DNA of 64,000 nt. Origin: Didymodactylos carnosus. Its lineage: Eukaryota; Rotifera; Eurotatoria; Philodinida; Philodinidae. The notes under the pieces are model-generated. The model saw nothing but the letters and a program-made list of their open reading frames with translations. It did no database searches and had not been told where the DNA came from. Every line of letters starts with the position of its first letter. The first letter of the stretch is position 1. The stretch spans positions 41,534 to 105,533 of the forward strand of contig CAJNOQ010000024.1 in assembly GCA_905250885.1 (NCBI GenBank), read 5' to 3'. The translations under genes and the position numbers were made by a program. This document shows, one piece after another, positions 1 through 10,572 of the stretch.

Positions 1-868
1 GGGTCGGGATGCAGTTACAGCTATTCACAAAGTATTCGATTGGTCACAAACAAGTAGACGTGGACTGTTATTATTTATTGACGAAGCCGATGCATTTCTG
101 AAAAAACGTGCCACAGTAAGAAATACTATTAAATCTCTGCAAAATCTGATCTTTATAGATTGTTCGATTTTTATACAGGAAAAAATTAGTGAAGATATGC
201 GCGCAGCATTGAACGCATTTCTATATAGAACTGGTGAACAATCAACTCGGTAAGATCTAATAAAGAACAGAAAAAGTAAACCTTAAAGTAGACTAATAGA
301 AATTGATTTATGTCATAGTGAAAATAATTAATTGTTATATTTTAGTTTCATGATGGTATTAGCCAGTAATGAACCCGAGCAGTTTGATTGGGCTGTGAAT
401 GATCGACTTGATGAAATGGTGCAATTTAATTTACCCAGTATAGAAGAACGTCGGCGTATGACATACTTATACTTTGATAGTTATATATTACAGTCAGCTG
501 AACGAAAACGGTAAAGAAAATAGAGTACCCTTTATTACAAAAACTCTTGCGTTATATACCAATTTGTTATTTTCCATTTTAGCAAAATCAAAATTGATTC
601 ATTTGATTTCGAGAAAAAATGTGAAGAATTAGCACAAAAAACGGATGGATTTTCTGGACGTGAAATAGCAAAATTACTAGCGGCATGTCAAGTATGTTCA
701 ACGTCATAAAGCTCGTTTCATCTATATGTTGTATTAGTCTCGTTTTAGGCAACTGCATATGCATCTGAAGATGGAACATTAACAGAAGCAATGATTGACA
801 CAAAATTACGTTATGCATTAGACAGTCATGTTAAAAAAGTTGCTTGGAGAGCAGAAGAAGAGCGATAA
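1..868 (+). CDS. ATAD3: ATAD3 family AAA+ ATPase, 3' part (five exons, 5' end outside window)
   Basis: C-terminal half of an ATAD3-type AAA+ ATPase, a mitochondrial inner-membrane protein linked in animals to nucleoid organisation and membrane contacts. Inferred coding exons are <1-115, 179-249, 346-510, 583-691 and 749-868, all with GT-AG introns of 57-96 nt and continuous codon phase. The first exon carries the Walker B segment ([12 protein letters not shown]). The next gives [17 protein letters not shown], and the third [16 protein letters not shown], holding the sensor-1 Asn and the arginine region. The fourth has the lid motif [11 protein letters not shown]. The C-terminus contains [15 protein letters not shown] and ends at TAA 866-868. 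These strings match the ATAD3 family as I remember it rather than other AAA proteins. The N-terminal coiled coil, membrane segment and Walker A lie upstream of the window. Confidence 0.93.
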
Positions 869-1569
869 TTTGAAATCCGTAGGTAAAATTAGGCAATCTT
901 TTCATCTGTTATTTTCGTGCAATATCTTCTTTTAGTATGCACATGGAAACGGATGAATTTTGTATTCCAAATTTGTTGAGAAAAAAAAACTGAGATATCT
1001 CACTAATGAACTATTTAGTATAGATCTACTGGAATAACGCAATTCTGACAATCTTGAAATGATTGACTATCACAATCTCGAAGCATCACTTTTTCTACTC
1101 TATTTTTTATCACAATTGTACTCTTGTAAATGTATGTGTTTGTTAAAAGATCTACAAAATAAGAATGACACTAGATATTTTTGTTTCATATTATCTGAAA
1201 CAAATGAATTATTATTGTTGTTGTTTTTGTGTGTTTTTTTACTAGGCAATTGTCTCTTTCTATTTTTATATTCTTGTTTTCTTTTGTTGTTTTGCTAGAA
1301 TACGCACAGTGATTAAAAATGGTACACAGTATCACACTTCATTTGTTTTGTTAAAGTTTAACGTTGTTAAAGATATTAGAAAATAAAGCATTAACTTGTT
1401 TATCTATTTTGGGTCAATATAAGACTATTGCCTGGAAATATGTTTGTCTTTTTTGACTGCAGTTCATTTTTTGATAGGACACGCTATAATCCTGCTATTA
1501 ACTTAGAGATTCGCAAATTTTTTGCTTTTTGACATGTGCTTACTAGTTTAGTGTATTTTATCTTAGATC
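869..1569 (+). other. ATAD3 3' untranslated region and spacer before the first ankyrin exon candidate
   Basis: No coding signal is seen. A canonical AATAAA lies at about 1382-1387, roughly 515 nt after the ATAD3 stop, and is the likely poly(A) signal. The stretch between it and 1570 is AT-rich and would have to hold the promoter or 5' UTR of the next transcript on this strand; I see no clear TATA box. Confidence 0.5.
1382..1387 (+). terminator. AATAAA poly(A) signal, probably for ATAD3
   Basis: Canonical hexamer in the first suitable position downstream of the ATAD3 stop codon, followed by T-rich sequence. Assignment to ATAD3 is by position only. Confidence 0.5.
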
Positions 1570-1683
1570 ATGTTATCCAGTCCACAATATATAGATCATA
1601 GCCATCATTATATACCAGATGATCAGTTAATAAATGGCACTTCATATTATGCAACACCGATAAATTCACCATGGACAAACCAG
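1570..1683 (+). CDS. ANK: Candidate alternative first coding exon A of the giant ankyrin gene
   Basis: An ATG opens 38 codons without a stop (start MLSSPQYIDHSHHY, end INSPWTNQ) and runs straight into a GTATTT donor in phase 0. The first common ankyrin exon at 19776 also starts in phase 0, so splicing is frame-compatible. The composition (Ser, Tyr, Pro, Asn, His) suits a disordered ankyrin N-terminal extension. If real, the following intron spans about 18 kb and encloses a cystatin gene on the other strand. It could instead be the first exon of an unrelated transcript; no similarity was recognised. Confidence 0.45.
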
Positions 1684-2552
1684 GTATTTATGCTTAGAAA
1701 AATAGGATAGTTATTTATTGCCTATTGTTCATTTTGATTGATTATTTTCATTAATATTGCCATTTGCAATGAATAATTGATATATCTGTGTGTGTGTGTG
1801 GTGGGGAGAGAGACAGAGAGAGAAAGAAATAGGAAAAAGAAAAAACACAATACTATTTCATTATCCATAATTCATGGCTTGTTGTTTTTCTCCTATCGTT
1901 CACCAACCCATTAATACTTCATCTCTCGTGAGAATAAAATTTCTATATATTCTTCAATATTTTTACAAAAGTTTTCGATATTGTTGCCACATAACCGCAG
2001 CATGAACTTGACATGAAAATATTCTTATTTAGAAAGTATTAACATCTTTAATTATCTACGATCATCTACTTAAGCAACAAGCAGTCAGATATTACTCTCT
2101 CTTTTTTTTTAAAGTTCTACATTCAAGTTCGATGATCTTTTATTAGTTGAAGTATATTGTTTATTGATTTCAAATACCTTTTGACAAACGACCATGAACT
2201 TTATTATGTTTTTTCTACTCGTTTCACAGAACGGAAATTCAGTTTTTTGACTTTGTATGAAGTATATTCCATTTAGTTATAAATTATTAATCATGTTCTT
2301 AACAGCAAGAAGAAAAAAAAAAGAACACAAAAGCACCGACACATACAAAAAGAGAAAAAAAGAAAGTTCTTTTGTTCTTATAAATTTCTTGTGTATTGAT
2401 TGCTTCAGTTGCTTTTTACGGTATAATTCTCTTGCCAGAAACACTAGTTTTCTCACTCAATATAAAATATATACGTTTTGTTTCATATGATTACTTTTTT
2501 TTTTTGTATATAATCAAAATGAACAATAAATTATGTTGATCACATAAAAACA

Positions 2553-2603
2553 ATGGTAGTAAACAAAGATCAACAGGAACAGGAGAACACGTCGACAAAC
2601 ATG
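2553..2603 (+). CDS. Weak candidate alternative first coding exon (17 codons)
   Basis: ATG followed by MVVNKDQQEQENTSTNM and a GTAAAT donor in phase 0, compatible with the first common ankyrin exon. The open stretch is short, so chance occurrence is quite possible. Listed because three further phase-0 start-and-donor pairs occur upstream of the same acceptor. Confidence 0.2.
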
Positions 2604-2889
2604 GTAAATGATAAATGCTATCGATGTAGTGTTATGTTGTTTTTGTTTGTTAATTGTTTCAGAAGAAGATAAGAGAGAGACATCGTAAATTTTCATATTT
2701 CTTCTGTTTCTTTTACATGAGAAGTGATCCTATTAATTCAGCAGTGATTATCAGTCAGTTATTATCAATAAATAGCTTGTTCATCAAAGAAAAGTCGAAA
2801 ATGTTTTTATTTTTTTTATTTCAAAAACTCGTCACAATTCATACATTCACAAATAAATCTGTTCTATAGAAACATTACTTGACGATATT

Positions 2890-3216
2890 TTAAATACATT
2901 CTGTACTTGTTAGTTTTTGTGCACCGGAGAAATTTTGATAGACAACAGCGGTACATATAACGGAACTTGATGTTAGTAATGAATCAGCTGTGAAAGTAAT
3001 TTTATAATTAATACCAGCAACCACTTGTGTTTCTACATGGGTGACTTTGTCATTAACTAAATATAGATTATTTTCACCTTCAATTTTGCTTTTTGCTAAT
3101 TTAACAAATTGTGCGGCCAATGTACTATGAATTAAATCTGGACGGTTTGTATAACCACCGGTCAATTGTGAATAACCCATTGTAAATAAAACGGCTAATA
3201 CGATAAGTTTGAACAT
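2890..3216 (-). CDS. Secreted cystatin-family cysteine protease inhibitor
   Basis: Single-exon gene of 108 residues. The N-terminus (MFKLIVLAVLFTMGYS) is a typical signal peptide, with probable cleavage near residue 16. The mature part begins QLTGGYTNRPD, giving the conserved N-terminal glycines of cystatins. TQVVAGINYK around residues 63-72 contains the signature QxVxG loop (QVVAG) that enters the papain-type active site. Two C-terminal cysteines (SSVICTAVV and STECI) could form one disulfide, as in secreted type 2 cystatins. The second-hairpin PW pair is not visible, so affinity may differ from vertebrate cystatin C. A good TATA box lies about 92-100 nt upstream of the ATG. Predicted role: inhibition of papain-like proteases (cathepsins) in the secretory pathway or outside the cell. 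The gene may be nested antisense in the first ankyrin intron. Confidence 0.88.
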   Translation of the reverse strand: MFKLIVLAVLFTMGYSQLTGGYTNRPDLIHSTLAAQFVKLAKSKIEGENNLYLVNDKVTHVETQVVAGINYKITFTADSLLTSSSVICTAVVYQNFSGAQKLTSTECI

Positions 3217-3307
3217 TATTGTCGTTGATATTTGTTATATGAAGGTGTAGGTGAAATGTATTAAAAATGAGTTTTAGAATTGTGTTTTGACTCTTGTTAT
3301 TTATAGT

Positions 3308-3316
3308 CCTTTTATA
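3308..3316 (-). promoter_or_regulatory. TATA box of the cystatin gene
   Basis: On the minus strand this reads TATAAAAGG, close to the TATA consensus, about 92 nt 5' of the cystatin ATG at 3216. Position and sequence both suit a core promoter element with a short 5' UTR. Confidence 0.6.
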
Positions 3317-3460
3317 CTTGATCATAAATTAAATTTTTTCTTTATCATCGATGTGAATTAATGCATCTGCAAAACCAGGTTTACTCGCTTAAAAATCATT
3401 CACATTCATCGTCCGCATGTGATCGATAAACTATTCCCACATTGTTTGTTGATAATAATT

Positions 3461-3679
3461 TCATAAAGGAAAACATTAATTGTATGAGTTCAACAATCAT
3501 TATTTTAAAACTTTTATTTAAAACAGGAGCTTTCGATTACAACTGTAATCATCGTCAGCTACATTTTAGGCCTAAATGTAGCTGACGATGATTACAGTTG
3601 TAATCGAAAGCTCCTGTTTTAAATAAAAGTTTTAAAATAATGATTGTTGAACTCATACAATAAATGTTTTCCTTTGTGA
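3461..3679. repeat. Near-perfect 219-bp palindrome with hammerhead-like core in each arm
   Basis: Arms at about 3461-3570 and 3571-3679 are reverse complements with only a few mismatches and one 1-nt indel. They meet at TTTAGGCCTAAA with essentially no loop. In the right arm, plus strand, CTGACGA (3582-3588), a 7-bp stem (GATTACA / TGTAATC) and GAAA (3606-3609) follow one another in the order of a hammerhead ribozyme core. The same motif is mirrored on the minus strand in the left arm. An extra U after CTGACGA and the lack of an obvious cleavage strand mean activity is not established. Confidence 0.85.
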
Positions 3680-6600
3680 TCAATAAAAAGAAAACTATTC
3701 ACAAATAGAACAATAGTCCTTGTAAAATGAAAAAACCGAAAATGTAGAATGATAAACGAAAATTGTACTTGTCATTAGGATTTTTTTCCTATATCATATA
3801 TTCGATTTTTTAACTAGAATTAAACTAAATATAGGCATTAAACTTAGCATGCCATCTATTGACATAATTTTCTAAAAATATTTATTTTGTTATTGCATCA
3901 GCAGTAGAACGATATATTGAAATCTTGTAAATAATATGATCATTTAAAAGTTTTTGATATTCTCAATAACAATGTGTCTAAGTGAACTTTTGGCTTATGA
4001 TAATCAAAAGTGTTGTTAAGCTCTTATTAAACTTTTGTCAACTAGCGTTAGTTTTTCATCTATTCTCTTTGATTGAGCAAAAAGAAAAAAGTGTTTACTT
4101 TGTAAATAGATTACAAGAGATATAAGAAAATAACAATTTTCTAGAAGATTATTTATTAATTGTATGCGTATTTAGGTGTTTTTTTTTATTTTATTAAAGA
4201 CAATGATGGTTTTTCTTCTTCTTCTTTTTCGACAACAACAAACAGAAATAGAGACTTTATTTCGAATATAGTAGTAGAAAAACAATTGATCAATATCAAC
4301 ATAAACTTCCATTATTTTGCATTTCTAATTAGTTCTGCATACGTTTATTATGTAGATTTCTTCTACGACAAATAAAATTTTTTCAATAAAGAAAGAAAGA
4401 AAGAAGAAAAAAAAACAAATCAAAAGACGTGTTCGTTTTCTTGTATCTATCGAGAAACATTATTGACTCTTCATATGTACTCTCATTGCACTTTGTTCTC
4501 CATTTTTTTCAATGGAAAACAAAAAATCTGTTTTTTGTTTTTATTAGTATATTTGAAAAATTGAGTTTACTTTTTAATGAGAGAATGATGAGTGTAGAAT
4601 CATATACAAATCATCTAATGATAAATGATAGATTTGATACCTGTATTTATCTCATCAAATAATTTTTCATCTTGGACAGAAAAAATTTTGTGCTCTCTAA
4701 GCTGATAATGAAATGATACAAGCTACCAACAAGATTTATTTAGTTAAGAATAATGTTAAACAGTCATTTTGACATTTAACTTGATATGTTTAATAAATTT
4801 TCTAAAAGTTTTACAAATAATTTAGTATGGCACGATGAATAGTAAAAAGTCTTGAACTAATGAATATTTAATTTATAACGTTATGTAAAATGATAAAGTA
4901 ACAATTGGAAATTATTTTGATAAAAAATCTTAGTTGTGAGAATATGCGCGTTGATATGATAATTATTTGTTTTTACTTTTCAGAAACTCTGTTACATGTA
5001 TAGGATGGATACATAAATCTCTATCAAATTTATTATTTGTTAGTTTTCTCTATATCTTATTCAATGCGTACGTATCCTTTTCTCTAAATGTCCTTTGTTA
5101 AGTATATCACTAGATGGACGTGTGTATATCAAATTGATGGAGAGCGACAGGAGAGAGAGAGAGAGAGAGAAAGAGATTGTTCTATTCATCTATCTTTATA
5201 CCTTATACTGTTGTTATTGTTGTTACTATACACCAGTTTTTTTCTCTTTTTGATCGCTGGCCAGCACGGAAGAGAAGAAAGAGAATAAAAAACAGATATA
5301 ATAAATAAACAATCAGTTGACATTATTATAAGTTCAACACAAAATAAAATGTAAGAAAGAATGTTCTATGTATGTGTGCCATAAAAAGTATATTATTTTT
5401 CTCTCTTTCTCTTCTTTCTTACCTTCGGCATAAAAGATAAATTGTCCATATTAGGTGGAATTATTTCTGTTTTTTGTTTTCTCTTTTTATATAAACAATA
5501 TGTACACATTCACACACACACACACACTACTGTTGTCCAGTATGAAGTATAAATGCTTACGTTTAATATTATTTTAATCGGATGTTATTGGTTTTTTTTA
5601 TTGTTCCAGTTTTATTAAATAATGATCATTTAAATAAACCATATCTATATTTTTTTGTTTTGTTTTTATTAAATTCAAATGAAAGTGTTTTAATATAGAG
5701 TTTTTATATAAGAAAGATGACACGTTCGACGAAACAAATAGCAGGGGTAAGGGATAAACTTTTTGTTTGTCATCTTTTACAGGCATAAAAATTTCAACAA
5801 GCTTACAGCAAAATTGTACGATATGAACTTCAAGTAATTTATCAAGACGATAGGAAACAATGTTTAGTAAAAATCAAACATACATGAAAGACGTTTTGTA
5901 CGACAAAATGCTGTTGTTGTTGCTTTTTTGTTTGACGAGTAGTCTAGAATCGCTGTTATTTCTAAACTTTACTTTATACGGGGAGGGGCGGTAAAAAAAG
6001 AGCATTTATTAAAAACGTTTAAGTGCTGTTGTGATATTCAGTAACAATATCAAGTTGAATTGAAAATGTTAATTTTTCTTCTTTTATTGAAAGATGATTA
6101 CTACTTATATACATATTTTACTTGAGAATTGTAGTTATTCATTTTTGAACAAGAAAAAAAGATTGAAATTCAAAATAGTGAATATTTCTCAACTTTAACA
6201 TATAAAGTAAAAATATTCTTATATTCGATTTGTATGATTAAAAACGATACAACTAACGACAATTACTTTTTTCGTCTAAATTGTTTAGTACCATCATTAT
6301 GATACTAACTAACGTTTATTTCGCTGAGAGGCTTGACTATTCATGTAATATTCTTCCATTAGTAAAATCACTCAATATGTTGTCTCGTTTTTTGCTTTGT
6401 CTTTCCATAATATTCTCTATATGTTATTATCACATTGTTATACAAGGTTTTGTTTATTAAAAAAACAAGAGATGAATGTAGTTTGTTCACATATACACTT
6501 AACTAGAATACAGACATATATCCAATCGACCATATTCTTCTTCTCTCTCTCTCTCCCTTTTGTTTGTTACGATACTTTCCGTGAATATACATTATTATGT

Positions 6601-9600
6601 ATATAAAATTTATTAGTCTATCTTCTGATTGTAACAGAAACTAGATAAATTTAAGTTAAAAATGAAATTAAATCTATTTTTAGTTCATTGTCAAATAGTT
6701 AGTGTCAAAAATAAGAAAAAAAAGTAATCATATTTGCCCAGATATAAGAGCTATTCTGAAAAACGAACTTCATTTTTGAATAAACACCAAAAAAGAAAAA
6801 AAAATCCAAGATTTATTCAAATTTGATCATTAGTTTTTTGATCATATTTTCTCTAAGCTTTGGATACCACCAATCCGCTTTGGATTATTTCTGAGTATTT
6901 TGACAGGTAATAATTTAGTTTACATTATGATGTAACATTCTTTTAAAAATAGAATATATAAGTATAGAAGAATATTTAATGAAATCTTTTTGTTAAAGTA
7001 ACAATATTTTATAAAACTAATAAATATAAAGTTTTTTTTTTTTTTCATTTTTTAAGATTAAAAATGGAAGACAATTATGTTTTTGTTTTTGTCCATTTTT
7101 TTTTCTTTCTATCTTGAGTATATGTCTATTAATTTGTATGGATGGAATGAATGTAATATAGTTTTAAGTGTACTGTTAATACTAATTTTAATTGATTATT
7201 TATGAAACAAATTGAAATATGAAAATCGATTGAATACGATTTTTTTTTCTTTGTCGCTATTTACCATCATCAAGATGTATATGCGTTTTTTAATGTTTTT
7301 CTTTTCGTCTCATTTTCTTTATTCATAACATGACAATTTATAAAAATTTAAAAAAAAACAAAAGATAATTTCAACGAAAATAAATATGAATAAATTTTTT
7401 GTTTTTTTGATTATTTTGACTATGGATATGTCTCGGACCAATAATCTATTTTTCTTTATCTCATATTTCATTTATTTTGGATTAGAGAGAAGAAGAAAAA
7501 AGAAAAATATTGACACTTATTTTCAATTTTGTTACTGAATTCTATATGCACACTACTATTTTGAATTCTATATTTAATAGAATAGGATGACATCTTCATC
7601 CTATAGATTGATTGATTGATTATAGTTGACGACAAAATGAGAAGCTGTTTTTAAAATTGAACATGTTTCCTATCTCTTGATGCAATTGCAGAGATTAGAG
7701 AGAACAGTGTGTAAAATGCCATACTTACTTCACTAATAGAATGTTCATAGTTTAAATACTAAAAATTCTCTAGTCCTTGAAGAACTACAATATATAAATT
7801 GTCTTAAGTTATTTTTTATGTGCTAAAAAATGAATCTAATATTGTTCAATAAAAATACATACGCTAGAATGACACAAATTATGTGAAAAGAAAGAAATAT
7901 ACATATAACAATTAGAATAATTTTTTAGTTTTAATTTAACTATAGATTAATGAAAAATAAGTAACAATAGAAAAAGAATCGTCCAAAATCTAGTCAAAAA
8001 CATAAATTAAACAAGAAACATCATTTCTTAGAAATTCAAAGAGACTTTTTTGTTTTTATTATAAAAATCTCAAAGTTATACAAAAAAATACAGTACGAAC
8101 TTCGTTTCACCTTCTATCTATTATAATTATCTCTTCTTCATGTTTTTTTCTTCCATATTTTTATCCGTAATTGTTTCGTATTACAACTGCACATACAATA
8201 CACCTTCACCTGCATCAAATTACAGAATAAATATAGAAAATGTGAATAAAAAGAAAAACAGTTTTTGAACAGCAGCAAAAACAAAAAACTGAAAAGAACC
8301 TAGACTATTTAAATCTATAGATTAGAAGATTAAAAATCAGCTACTCAAATGGTGAATAATCAGGTACATATACACTATTATTACTGATATTTCAACTAGT
8401 TATAGCTTTTCAGTTTAGAAGCTTGTTTATCTATTTATTTCTAGTTTTTTTTTCTTTTTAAATAAAACAAATAAGTTAATATAAAATTTTGCTATATTGT
8501 TGAAATTGTGATCACTGACATTAATAACTTTCAAATATTCAAATGAATCTACATATTATTCAATGTCATTATGTGTTAATAACAGGTGTCCGTTTCTTCT
8601 TCGTTTCATTTCTAGATGTAATTCATCTTAAGTGTTAGTATAACTTCTTTGTATTACTTTTGTATTATAAAAATGAGATAGTTTTTGTTTTTTTAATCGA
8701 AACCGGAATCAGAAAAATAACATAATTCAAATTCTTTCAATCATTGTTATACATAAATTTTCTGTTCTTTTGATAGAATATGATGTGCAATCATCTTACG
8801 CAATATAAAAAAAAAAAAAAAAAATAATAATAATAATAATAATTTGATTTTTTTTTTTTCTTCAGATTTTTTTCAAGAATCTAGACTCTTTACAAGATAT
8901 TGGCACAAAGTATTAAAAAAAAAAGAAAAGAAATGAACTATGTTAATTTCCTTTCTTACTATGACAAGGAAAAAACGTGTTTGCGAAGCCCTATATATTA
9001 AACTGTCTTGTAATATATATATATTTGAGAAATAAGTTTTCTTCTCAATATTTGACGATAATAAAAATTAAATATCTATTTCCAATTAAGTTTTTTTTTT
9101 CTTTTTTGATATTATTTTGTGGTTTCTTGAATCTCAATAAAAAAAAAGTGATATTAAAGAAATAAATTAAACACTTTTGCGTATGGATAATAGAAGATGA
9201 AAAAAATAAAAAAAAGAAGAAATAGCAGATTTAGTCGTTATATGAGTTGATAGAGAATCTTTCACAATTCTACATGTAATAGTTTCATCGGCTTATTTCA
9301 TTAACACAAGAAGATCGACCATGTTAACGATCAATTGTATTCATGTACGATCATTATTCTAGTTTAGTAGAGAGAGAAAGATTATATTTAGTCATCTGCG
9401 TTTCTCTCATTTCACATCCTGTGCATAGTCGTTCGTGCTCCTTTTTTTTCTTCTTCTCTCCGTATGTTGATCTTCGAGTAATTTAAGTATCTTTTTCGTT
9501 TCTGTATAAGCACAAAATTACTGTTGAAGAATATTGTTTAATTTGATTAATTATTTGTTGATGATGCGTATATGTGGGTCAAACTGGAATAGAAAAGAAA

Positions 9601-10467
9601 AAAAAAGAAGCAACGACGAAAATTATCTGCTCTGGTTGTACAGTATATAGACTAATATATTTTCTTCTGCTTTCTTTATTTTTTTTTATTTTTTTTTTCT
9701 ATTGCTCAAGGGAAACGAAAAAAGAAAATAAATAATGTTCATAACCCGTAACTAGTAATATGGCATCGAATACAACTTTATAATGGGTGTGTTTCTAAAA
9801 AAAAAATAAATATTTCGCGAGCCAATATTCTCACTTCGTTCTTCTCTCATTGTATATAAAACTAACGATCTTATTCTTTCTTTTTGTCAATGACATTAAT
9901 ATTCAAGATAGACTTTCATCATCATCTTCTTCTCGTGTTTTTTTTTTTTTTTTTTGTTACTAATACGTATTGTCATCTAGCCTGTGTCAACATCTGATGA
10001 TGATGATGAATTATTATTAACAAATTTTCTTCTTTTTTTTTTTGTCAAGAGAAACGAAAATAGGCTCTCTAACACACTATACATATACGATTCTTTGATG
10101 CAAGACGGGAAACAATAGAAATAAAAAATATATACAAGAAATAGAAGAAAAAAAAAAAAATAAGAGCTTCCTCTTCTTTTTTTCTACTTCGTTTTATATT
10201 TTATATTATTATTATTATTATTATTTCTCTATTTTCTCATTCAAACACCATTCTCTAGAAATCATTTATCATAACATGGTATATTTGTTAAATAGTACCA
10301 GTAAAAAAAGAAAACGAAAAATAGATATATATATATTGACACTTTGGCGTTTATTTTTAACTTTATTAATTAATAATTAGAAAATATATTAAAAATAGCG
10401 TTTATCGATGTCATATTGTTCATTAATTAAAAATGTTAAATAGACATATATAAAAATAACACTAATA
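3680..10467. other. AT-rich gene-free stretch, probable long intron
   Basis: No convincing coding exon, RNA gene or autonomous transposon seen. The stretch is dominated by poly(T)/poly(A) runs, pyrimidine tracts and short simple repeats, e.g. (GA)n near 5150-5175, (CA)n near 5510-5527 and A-run plus (AAT)n near 8807-8842. Short open frames here are low-complexity and look like chance. It would be intronic for transcripts starting at 1570 or 2553. Confidence 0.5.
8807..8842. repeat. Poly(A) run followed by (AAT)n microsatellite
   Basis: About 18 consecutive A residues are followed by uninterrupted AAT units. It could be the tail of an old retrotransposed copy, but no upstream element was recognised. 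Confidence 0.8.
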
Positions 10468-10572
10468 ATGTCAGACACAGTTATCGATATACAAACAATT
10501 CCATCGACTAAACCATTTAGACCATCTAGCATCAAATTACCATCATCATCAGAACAAAATATACCATATCAA
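10468..10572 (+). CDS. ANK: Candidate alternative first coding exon B of the giant ankyrin gene
   Basis: An ATG opens 35 codons (start [17 protein letters not shown], end [10 protein letters not shown]) ending in a GTAGGT donor in phase 0, which fits the phase-0 acceptor at 19776. The joined protein would read NIPYQ then [18 protein letters not shown], where the second part is the start of the ankyrin-repeat domain. Ser/Thr/Pro/Lys-rich composition is typical of short disordered ankyrin N-termini. I used this exon for the full-length model because its codon content is the most coding-like of the candidates. Transcript 5' ends are needed to rank the alternatives. Confidence 0.5.

Noticed and set aside
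3582-3609. Calling the palindrome an active hammerhead ribozyme
   Set aside because: Core order is right, but there is an extra nucleotide after CTGACGA and no clear cleavage strand; reported only as hammerhead-like.
8349-8363. ATG plus four codons then GTACAT donor, a possible fifth ankyrin first exon
   Set aside because: Only five codons (MVNNQ); expected by chance in this much AT-rich sequence.
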